A stretch of DNA of 16,152 nucleotides, from the NCBI GenBank assembly GCA_013416795.1, contig RQSC01000020.1:123516-139667 (forward strand), in the 5' to 3' direction. The notes beneath the pieces were generated by a model. That model was given only the letters and a program-made list of their open reading frames with translations. It did no database searches and was not told the DNA's origin. Source of the DNA: Prasinococcaceae sp. CCMP 1430. Its lineage: Eukaryota; Prasinodermophyta; Palmophyllophyceae; Prasinococcales; Prasinococcaceae. The translations under genes and the position numbers were made by a program. Every line of letters begins with the position of its first letter. Positions within the stretch are counted from its first letter, which is position 1. Below are positions 1 to 6,949 of the stretch, piece after piece.

Positions 1-89
1 ACACTGAAGCTGTAGACTACTAGACTGGGCCAGCGGCGGGGGAAGCACGCGCGGCCGCGCAGCGGCGCCGCTGCGCTGCTTCTCCGCAG
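1..89 (+). other. Probable 3' part of an intron of the uS5m gene
   Basis: The sequence ends in a pyrimidine-containing acceptor (cttctccgcag) directly before the uS5m coding frame. Bases 1-89 have no recognisable S5 coding content, and the exon frame meets a stop at 5-7. The donor would lie outside the window. Confidence 0.5.
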
Positions 90-1585
90 GCGGCGACGGA
101 GGCTGCGAGGACAATGGGGGCGAGGCCGCGCGTGAGGAGGGCGCCCAGGCGCGGCGAGCCGAGGACGGCTTCGACACGTACCTCAGCCCGATTCCTACCA
201 ACGAGGACGCCGAAGAACGCCTCGCACGCGTGATGCGTGAGGAGCTCGGCGAGCACTGGGAGGCATTCAGCCAGGAGCGGAGAGACGAGGCCGTTGTGAG
301 CGGTGCGGATGGCACTCTCTGGCGGCGCGACCTGGACGGCGTATGGCTATACTGGCCGCCTGAGGGGAAGAATGCGGGGAAGTGGAATAGCACACTGGTG
401 CAGTTGCCCGTCTTTCCCGCGCATCGCACGGGCCCCGCCGAAGTCGACGCCATCCCCAACCCTGCCATCGCGATGCAGATCGGCCCAGACCGCACGGTCG
501 AGTACGAGCTGCCCGAGACCCCAGGCGTGTGGACACAGATCGGGAAGGCGGACTTCGAGACTGTCGCTGCCGCGGAGGACAAGCGCGCGGCCCTCGACGA
601 GGCGCGCGTGCTCGGCCGGTACGACGGGCGCGCCGCGGGTGAGGGCGGCCGCGCGCTCGACCCAGTCGCCGTCGCTCGCAGGCGCGAGGCGCAGGCCGCG
701 CAGGCCTCTGGCGGCGCGCTCGGCCACGACGCCGACGTGGATGACGACGTCCAGGCCGACGCTCGGAGCGAGGAGGATATTACGTTGCTCAAAGTGATGG
801 AGAAGGAGGCGGACGAGGAGGCGCGCCGCCGCGACGTGCATGGCGGGCGCGGTAGCCGCTTCGGCCAAGCCGAGGACCGCAGCAAGGACCCCGGCGACGA
901 GGTCCGGTGGCAGTCTGCGCAGCTCAGCGTGTCCGTCTCGCAGAAACCCGCTGGCGCCAAGACTATCAATACCATCCAGCCGGTGGTGGTGGTAGGCAAC
1001 GGCAAGGGCCTCGTCGGCTTCGGCCTCGGCGGCGCCGAGGACCCTGGAGACGCCAACGAGAATGCTCAGCGCATCGCCAAGCGCAACGTGGTGTACATCG
1101 ACCGCCGTGAGGAGCGCACTCTGTGGGAGGAAGCCAAGGTGAAGTACAAGCGCTCGCACGTGCATGTGTGGCCGCTACCGCGAGGGGCGGGACTGCGCTG
1201 CGCGCCCGTCGTGCAGAAGATCGCCGAGCTCGTTGGCATCAAGGACATGGGTGCGAAGCTGCGGGGCTCGATGAACCACAAGACGCTCGTGCCGGCGATC
1301 CTCAAGGCCCTCGCCACCCCGCGCTCGCCGCAGGAGATGATGCAGGAACGCGGCCTGCCGATTGCCTCGCTGCAGGAGCGCTCGCAGCGCAGGCTCCAGC
1401 GCCAGCTCTCGACGCGCCCTGTCTTCAAGAAACGCGTCGAGACGTACTCGGAGAACATGCGCATCCGTCTCGCGGCGGCGCTCGGCGTCGCACCCGATGC
1501 TGTGCCGGGCAAGTCGGCTGTCGAGCGCGCTGCCGACAGCGTCAAGTTCATGGAGGAAACCAAGAGCAAGGCGCAGCGCGACTGA
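90..1585 (+). CDS. MRPS5: Mitochondrial small-subunit ribosomal protein uS5m (MRPS5-like), 5' partial
   Basis: Structural protein of the mitochondrial ribosome small subunit. The S5 N-terminal RNA-binding fold lies at about 974-1185 and carries the diagnostic stretch VVVVGNGKGLVGFGLGGA. The S5 C-terminal domain follows at about 1189-1290 (GLRCAPVVQKIAELVGIKDM). The long hydrophilic N-terminal part, the order of the two domains and the IDRREERTL / FKRTH-like segment match mitochondrial rather than bacterial S5. The frame is open upstream of 230 and reads an acidic segment (EDGFDTYLSPIPTNEDAEERL). A splice acceptor (cttctccgcag) ends at 89, so the visible exon probably starts at 90 and the 5' exon or exons, including the targeting peptide, lie outside the window. 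There is a GTG at 230 but no in-frame ATG near it. The stop is TGA at 1583-1585. The family call is firm; only the 5' boundary is inferred. Confidence 0.9.
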
Positions 1586-2207
1586 GCGACGAGCACGCCC
1601 GGAGGTGCGTGGCTGCGTGCTTTGCTTTTGTGATCCCGGTGCCACTCGGCGTGGTGTGTGGCGTCGTGCGCGCGCCGCCCCGCAAAGACGCTGCGTTATC
1701 TCCAGCCCCCGCCGTCTTGTTCACGTGGCGTGACGGGGTCCAAACAGGAAAACTATGTTTTGCAGCGGAGAACGAATGAGGCCTATACCTATTGCCGGGC
1801 GCGCTCTCAGTGCGTGCTTGTCGGCAAGAATGGTCTCTCACAGCACGCCCTCTCGCGCACCGCGAGAGCTCGCCGTGGGACCGCAGCTGACCCGCGCGCA
1901 CGCCTGCGCGCAGTGCACGCATGGCCCACAGGCGAGCGGCCCGGCTGCCACGTCCACGGCCCTGCAGTTCGCTCAGCGCTCTTCAATTTTTTGTGTGTGG
2001 GAATGATAATCATTGGACCGACAAGCGTTGTGTCTGCGAGCGATGCTGTCACACAGCAGCTGTCCCTCGAGCGCTGCTCGCACGGAGCGCGTCTGACGCG
2101 CCTGTGCGGTTGAGGGGCGCGCCGCGTGCGCACGCCCAGAGCCAGCGCCGGCGGACAAAAAGAACAAATAGCTCACAAAATTGGGCGCGTCGTCCGCAGC
2201 GGGCGCC
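1586..2207. other. Convergent intergenic region, no gene seen
   Basis: Lies between the 3' ends of uS5m (+) and NDUFS4 (-), so it should hold both 3' UTRs and termination signals. No reading frame here has domain-like content, and no tRNA or other RNA gene is recognisable. A small palindrome, AATGAT-A-ATCATT, sits at 2002-2014 in a locally AT-rich patch (1985-2015). Confidence 0.6.
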
Positions 2208-2992
2208 TTACTTGGAGCGCGGATCGATGGGCAGCCCCTTGCGCATCACGGAGAAGCGGTCCGCATACGCCTTCGGCTTCCTCCCCGTGACCATCTGCTT
2301 GGGCTCGGTGACCTCCGCCTGCCAGCCGTGCTTCGCGGCGAAGCGCAGCGCGGCCTCCTTCGAGGTGAAGTTCAGCGCCGTCTGACCCGTGCCCGACAAT
2401 GTGTCACCGCTCGACGCCCAGCCCATAAGCGGGTTGTCCCATTTCTTTGTGCTCTCGAACTCGATCTTCCAGTTGCCTACCAGCGCGCGCCCCTGCTGGC
2501 TCGCGGTGCGCGCAGGCGAGTACACGTACACCTGCAATGTGCGGCACAACGCCGGAGATGGAAGCGCGGGCGCCCCGTCAGCGGCCGCGCATGCGAGTCG
2601 CCACGGCACCGTTTTCGCCGCGCAGGCAGGCGGCGCACGAGCGCGCGCGGCGCAGAATAAGGGTTCGCGCGGTTGGTGCACGCACGGCCGGGTGCAAACG
2701 CTGCCCCGCAGCGTGTGCGCACACCACAGGGACGGCTCGAGCGCACGCAAAGGCGCGCCTCGCGCGATCATGCTAAGTCCCCCCCCCCCCCCTCTCCCCC
2801 TTCGCACACCGCGCGGCAGGGACGTGCGCCCGCAACTCACCTTGCGCTTGAGCTCCTTCTCGGGCACGCCGAGCACGCTCGAGAGCGCGGCCGCGTCGCC
2901 CTTGGCGTCGGCGGCGAGCGCGCGCGCCGGCTGCGGCGCGACTGCGGCGCGCGCGCGGCGCGCGCGAGCGCGGCGCCGGCACGGCGCAGCAT
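2208..2992 (-). CDS. NDUFS4: NADH:ubiquinone oxidoreductase 18-kDa subunit (NDUFS4), mitochondrial complex I
   Basis: Accessory subunit of the peripheral arm of respiratory complex I in the mitochondrial inner membrane. There are two exons on the minus strand: 2992-2841 and 2531-2208. They are joined across a 309-nt intron with donor GTGAGT at 2840 and acceptor TTGCAG ending at 2532, both in phase 0. The join reads GVPEKELKRK|VYVYSPARTA, which is the conserved NDUFS4 entry. The hallmark NPLMGWASSGDTLSGTGQ and the KAYADRFSV segment follow, and the stop is TAA at 2210-2208. The 5' end is problematic. The only nearby ATG (2992) gives a good mitochondrial presequence (MLRRAGAALARAARAPQ), but in a frame one base off from the conserved exon. 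Reaching that frame needs a 1-base gain, a 2-base loss, or removal of a possible 41-nt GT-AG segment at 2982-2942. No in-frame ATG gives a credible start. Identity is very secure and the start is unresolved. Confidence 0.9.
2779..2792. repeat. C14 homopolymer inside the NDUFS4 intron
   Basis: Fourteen consecutive C (G on the transcribed strand), followed by a further CT-rich stretch to about 2802. It lies within the intron, so it does not affect coding. It marks a place where sequencing or assembly length errors are likely. Confidence 0.9.
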
Positions 2993-3501
2993 GGCGACTG
3001 GGAATGAGAAGCGGAGGAGGCCGCCTCCTCCGCGGCGCGGGCGCGCAGTGTCGCACGCGCCCGCGCCCTACCGCACCAGCCGCCCACCTCAACAGCCAGC
3101 TGGAGGGGGGGGGAAATCGCGCGGCGATTTTTTTATTTTGATTTTCAAGAGAATATCTCCAACCAAATCTAAATCGTGAGCGTTCTGATGACCGCAGGAG
3201 GAGGCAAAAACCGCGTCCCGGATTTCTCGCGCGGCCAACATTTTCGAACCCGCTTTGAGCGTGAGGGTTCGCTGGTTTACCCGGGTATTTCGAGGCTCGT
3301 CGTGCTCTGACCGTGTTCATGGATACGCGCCCAGGTAGTGAGACCACCCCGTGCACGCGCGCTGCGGCGGCGGCGGCTGCTGTGCTCGCCACAAGAGCGC
3401 ACGTCGGCGCCCCGCGAGGAGGGGGCGGGGGTTAAGGGGGGTCCCCGGGTCGGGGCTGCGGACCCCTCGCCTTCGCTGCACCGCGCTGCGCTACGCGCGG
3501 G
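2993..3501. promoter_or_regulatory. Divergent promoter region between NDUFS4 (-) and the membrane-protein gene (+)
   Basis: About 500 bp separates two divergently transcribed genes. A sharp AT-rich island at about 3121-3180 (T-runs, then AAATCTAAATC) stands out from the GC-rich surroundings, and a second AT-leaning patch lies at 3225-3290. The placement and composition suggest the core promoters. No TATA box or named factor site can be assigned with confidence. G-runs occur at 3105-3113 and 3418-3442. Confidence 0.5.
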
Positions 3502-4477
3502 ATGGGGGTGGCCGCGGCCGCGGCGCGTGCGAGCGCGAGCGCCAAAGGGCCGCCGGGCGAGGGCGGGGCTGCTGGCGGCGGCGGCGCGCCGGACAACGGC
3601 GTGGGGGGGGCGCTTCAGCGCGTGTCGCGGCCCGGGGATGGCCGCGCCCCGCCCGAGTTCACAGGCGCCAGCGGCGACACTCCGAGGTGGCTGCTCCCGG
3701 CCCTCGGCGTAGTCGCCGGCCTCACGGTGCTGAGCTCGCTGTTCCGTGAGTCGGGGAGCGACGCCCTCTTCGAGCTCTATCCGACGGCGACGGGTCAGCT
3801 GGTCGACCAGTACGAGCGGTTGTACGTGCAGGACGGGCGGGGCTTCCTGTACAGGCTCATGCAGGTGCCGCCCGAGTTCGTGGGCGCCGAGGAGTCGGGC
3901 AGTGCTCCAACGGTGCTGGTGCTCGTAGGCAACCTCGAAGACCCCAGCGACCCTCCGCTTAACGCCGGCATGCTGTTCACGCTGAGCGAGGTGCGTCGAC
4001 GCCGCGAGTGGCGAGCAGTGCGTCGTGCTCGCAGCGCTGCGCTCCACGTGCCCCACTGTTTCTGCCTGAGGAAGGAGCGCCCAAGCCCCGCCCACCCCGC
4101 CCCGGGCGGAGGGGTCGGGTGGGCTGCGGTGGGGCGCATGCACCATCATTGCTGCTGACTTACCCCGAGCGCTGGCGCGCCGCGCGTGGCCACGGCAGGA
4201 TGGCGTCGTGGACCCACTGGAGGACGCAGACGGCAACCAGTACGGCGTGAGCATGGCGGAGCTCAACCGCATCAAGCGTGAACGCACGCCCACGCTCGGG
4301 CAGCAGCGCGTCCCGGACCTCGAGGAAGTACTCTCGCCGTCGCTGCAGGAGAAGATCAGCCGCGACATGGCGAGGCTCGACGCCAATCCAGACGACGCCG
4401 AGGCGGAGGCGGCAGTCGTCGCGGACGGTGAGCTCGCGGCAGCGCTGCAGCTCGAAGCGGCGGGGATCGATCGGTAG
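3502..4477 (+). CDS. Unrecognised single-pass membrane protein, two exons
   Basis: The family is not recognised. Exon 1 (3502-3990) and exon 2 (4199-4477) join across a 208-nt intron with donor GTGCGT, a possible branch site gctgactta, and acceptor cacggcag, all in phase 0. The product is 254 residues. An in-frame TAA at 3433-3435 upstream supports the ATG at 3502. Residues 1-60 are Ala/Gly/Pro-rich and low in acidic residues, which could be an organelle-targeting region. Residues about 63-81 (WLLPALGVVAGLTVLSSLF) form one clear hydrophobic segment. The rest is a soluble acidic domain containing LVDQYERLYVQDGRGFLYRL and a C-terminal helical tail (VPDLEEVLSPSLQEKISRDM). Near-uniform G/C third positions and the phase-matched splice support a real gene. 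A mitochondrial or plastid membrane location is only a guess. Confidence 0.75.
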
Positions 4478-4852
4478 TGCTTGGGGGTGCGCGCACCCGA
4501 CAGGCGCGTATGAGACTGTCTCTGTTGGCGTCGCCATCGATGGCCCTCCGTTCTGTCTCTCTCTCTAGTATCTGCCTCCCTCCGTCTCTCTCTTTTTGTG
4601 TCTAGTAAGACTACATCACGTGCATGGCGATCTCGCTTCGACCCGGGCGGCAGACTTTCCGGGGACGGCCATGCGAAGCTGTGGTGCGCGCCCGCGCAGG
4701 TGTGGTGCGCTCTCGGCAAGCCGCGCCAAGCGCTCGCGCGCCCCGGGCTGTACATCGAAGTCGCTGGCATCATTAGTTGGCGCGGACTTGCCATTCGCAC
4801 TGGGTATATCGCGTGCGGCGCTCAACTATGGATGCTTCCGAGCCGCATGCGC
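4478..4852. other. Convergent intergenic region with CT-rich tract
   Basis: Holds the 3' ends of the membrane-protein gene (+) and the FHA gene (-). Bases about 4543-4602 are a degenerate CT/T-rich tract (repeated tctctctct), possibly a termination or 3' UTR element. No coding potential is convincing on either strand. Confidence 0.55.
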
Positions 4853-5797
4853 TCATTGCGCAAGGAACGCCTCGCACTCCGCGCGGATTGGCGCCGCCTC
4901 CTTGCGGATGGCGTCGCACAACTCGTCTGCGCGCCGCTTGATACCGTCGACCAGCGCGTCAATTTCGCCAGCGAGGTACTCCTCGACGCTCATGCTGGCG
5001 TTGACGTCGACCTCCGCCAGCACCGGCGTCCCCTTCCCCTTTGTCTTAGCTGGACCTGTCTTCTGCTTCTTCGCCGAAACCCGCTCCGCCCGTTCCTTCC
5101 CTTGCGCCTCCTTCTTTTCCGACTGCCCTTGCTGCTGCGCCGCGTCGCTGCCGGCGTCCATCGAGGCGGCTTCGGTGGGCGCTGGCGCCTCCTCGGCGGG
5201 CGCCGCGGCGGCCTCCGCTACGGCAGCAGAGGCCGTGCGTGCGCCACGCTTCGACTTGGCCGCCGTGGCGCGCCCCTTGGCCGCTGTCTTGGGCGCGGCG
5301 GGCTTGGCGGGCTTGGCCGCATCCTCGCCGCTCATGTCCACATAGCGAACCTCTGCGAGCGTCTCCCCACCGAACTCGATCCTATCGCCCGTCTTGAGCA
5401 CGCGCTCGGGCCCGTGCGGGTCGCTGTCGCTCTTGGGCGGTGGGACCTCCTTGCCGTTGATGAAGGTGCCGTTCGAGGAGCCCAGGTCGCGCACGCGCCA
5501 CTTGCCGTCGCGGAACGTGAGCTCGGCATGCTTCGAGCTCACCTCCTGGTCCTTGATCTGGAACTGGTTGGCCCTGGTGCGGCCGACGCTCACCGGCGCG
5601 AGCTTGGGCGCGACGACGCGCGCGGTGCCCTCGCACGGCCCCGATCGGATCGCGAGCGACAGGCACGGCCCCGCGGGCGCGGGCGCGCCGCTGAGGCCCC
5701 TCGGCAGCGCCTTCAGCGCGATCGACCGCGTGCTCGCCGCCCGCCAGAACAGGCAGGCCAACGAGCTCCCCGAATGGTACGCCACGCGCGCGTACAT
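4853..5797 (-). CDS. FHA-domain protein with Ala/Lys-rich linker and C-terminal helix
   Basis: FHA domains bind phosphothreonine peptides, so this is probably a signalling or scaffold protein; its partner is unknown. From the ATG at 5797 the frame gives 314 residues. The FHA domain spans about residues 45-155, starting CLSLAIRSGPCEG. It has the conserved G72-R73 (SVGRTRANQF), S87-x-x-H90 (EVSSKHAEL) and N109-G110 (LGSSNGTFING). An Ala/Lys/Glu-rich low-complexity linker (about 160-255) follows. The protein ends in a charged helix (SMSVEEYLAGEIDALVDGIK) that could form a coiled coil. The stop is TGA at 4855-4853. The N-terminus is uncertain: no minus-strand ATG exists between about 5530 and 5795. 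The ATG at 5797 lies opposite the first intron of the overlapping plus-strand gene. Residues 10-43 would be Ser/Ala/Arg-rich and could be a targeting peptide, or an upstream exon may be spliced in (possible acceptor cctcag at 5691). Confidence 0.85.
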   Translation of the reverse strand: MYARVAYHSGSSLACLFWRAASTRSIALKALPRGLSGAPAPAGPCLSLAIRSGPCEGTARVVAPKLAPVSVGRTRANQFQIKDQEVSSKHAELTFRDGKWRVRDLGSSNGTFINGKEVPPPKSDSDPHGPERVLKTGDRIEFGGETLAEVRYVDMSGEDAAKPAKPAAPKTAAKGRATAAKSKRGARTASAAVAEAAAAPAEEAPAPTEAASMDAGSDAAQQQGQSEKKEAQGKERAERVSAKKQKTGPAKTKGKGTPVLAEVDVNASMSVEEYLAGEIDALVDGIKRRADELCDAIRKEAAPIRAECEAFLAQ

Positions 5798-6866
5798 GCG
5801 CGCAGCATGCGCGCGAGCGCACACACGCGCGCGCGCACACATCGCGCACATTACAATCTGCGATGCTGACAGCGCGCCCTTGCGTGCGGTCCCAACCTTC
5901 AGCGACGGGGACGACGAGAACGCCGCCTTGCGAAACGGTGGGAGCGACGGCCCGTTCCTGTGCGACACACGCAGCGGCCGGGAGGCGCAGGATCGACCGC
6001 ACCAGGGAGCGCGTCGTCGCGCCGCGCACGTGCCCGATGGTGCCGCGAAGGCGGGCGACGCCGAGGCGACGCACCGCTCGCTCGACGAACTGTACGCGCA
6101 GCTGCGTGCCTTCAGGGCGCGGGACGCCGAGCGAATCACGCGCCGCGCCCTGCGGAGCCAGACGGTACGCCACGCTCACACACACAGTACACACGCGCGC
6201 ACAGCGCCCGCAAACGTCACGCACGGATGGATGCGCGGTGCTGACAGCGCGCGTCGGCGCAGGGGGATGCGGGCGGGAGCTCCGCGCGTGTGGCCGCGCG
6301 GTTTGCCCGTGTGATGGCGGTGCGGTCGAGTGCCGAGGTGGAGCGCGACGAGGCCGAGGCGCGCGAGCGAGCCGCGGCGGCACGCCGTCAGGCGGCGTGG
6401 AGGGAACGCCGGGCGCGCGAGGAGGTGGCGGTGAGGTGCGTCCGTTGCAGTACAGCTTAGGGGGGCGCGTGCGCGCGCGCGTATGCGTTTGGGAGAGAAG
6501 AGCTTACGAGCGCGTCGGTGACGCTGACGCGTCGCGAAACGCGCCCCCAGGAACCACCGCGCGAACGCACCGGCCCGCCGCGCCTCACGCGCGCTCCGCG
6601 GCTGGGCGCGCGCCGCGCGCACGCGTCGCGCGTGGCGCGCGCGCCTGCGTGCGCGTCGCGCGACGTACGGGGTGTGGGCGCACTGCCACCTACCGCGCGG
6701 CTCCTTCGATGGCAGCGTCGAGCGCGAGGCCGAGGGGAGCAGCGGCCTCGTGCGTGAGTACCTGCGCTGGCGCACGCTCGGCGTGGTCTTCACGCGATGG
6801 GCGGAGGCGGCGGCGCGGCCCGGGTCGGAGGAGGCCGTGCACGAGGGGGATCCGCCCACACAGTAA
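5663..6866 (+). CDS. Arg/Trp-rich helical protein (weakly Sfi1-like), four visible exons, 5' unresolved
   Basis: No firm family call. Phase-consistent exons: A (?-5776), B (5873-6164), C (6248-6435), D (6551-6866, stop TAA). Introns are 96, 83 and 115 nt, all GT-AG, with junction phases matching at all three. Exon A reads FSAIDRVLAARQNRQANELP. Exon B ends in SLDELYAQLRAFRARDAERI. Exon C is a charged helix (SSAEVERDEAEARERAAAARR). Exon D has Arg/Trp-rich helices (RALRGWARAARTRRAWRARL) and then LVREYLRWRTLGVVFTRW. The Leu-x-x-x-Phe-x-x-Trp spacing recalls Sfi1/centrin-binding repeats, but that is suggestion only. Two introns share identical ends. No plus-strand ATG lies between about 5530 and 5773, so the true start is upstream (antisense to the FHA exon), non-AUG, or at 5796 if intron 1 is retained. 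The gene converges on the AAE-like gene with an 83-bp gap. Confidence 0.65.
5777..5872 (+). other. Intron 1 of the Arg/Trp-rich gene, introner-like
   Basis: This 96-nt GT-AG intron begins GTACGCCACGC and ends TGCTGACAG, the same ends as the next intron, and is followed by CGCGC in both cases. Its body is alternating purine/pyrimidine (GC/AC) sequence. The exons join in frame: TG at 5775-5776 plus C at 5873. It contains CATG at 5795-5798, which supplies overlapping ATGs on both strands. Confidence 0.65.
6165..6247 (+). other. Intron 2 of the Arg/Trp-rich gene, introner-like
   Basis: This 83-nt GT-AG intron begins GTACGCCACGC and ends TGCTGACAG, identical to intron 1 over 11 nt at the donor and 9 nt at the acceptor. 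The interior is a divergent CA/GC-rich body. It is in phase 0 on both sides. An alternative acceptor at 6262 (gcgcag) would also keep the frame and drop five residues. Confidence 0.65.
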
Positions 6867-6949
6867 AAATGGGCTCGCATGACAGGGCGATCTGCGCGCT
6901 CGTAGGAGGGCGCGGCTGTGTGTGCGTGTGCGCGCGTTCGCGTGTGTGC

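Noticed and set aside
2002-2014. AATGATAATCATT palindrome as an operator or att site
   Set aside because: Too short, in a convergent 3' region, with no supporting context.
2208-3392. Single 394-residue reading of NDUFS4 through the intron
   Set aside because: It would translate the C14-containing intron and an AT-rich promoter segment; the clean phase-0 GT-AG splice restores the conserved sequence.
4598-5869. Long open plus-strand frame opposite the FHA gene
   Set aside because: Composition follows the antisense of the FHA protein; no domain, and it starts in a CT-rich intergenic tract.
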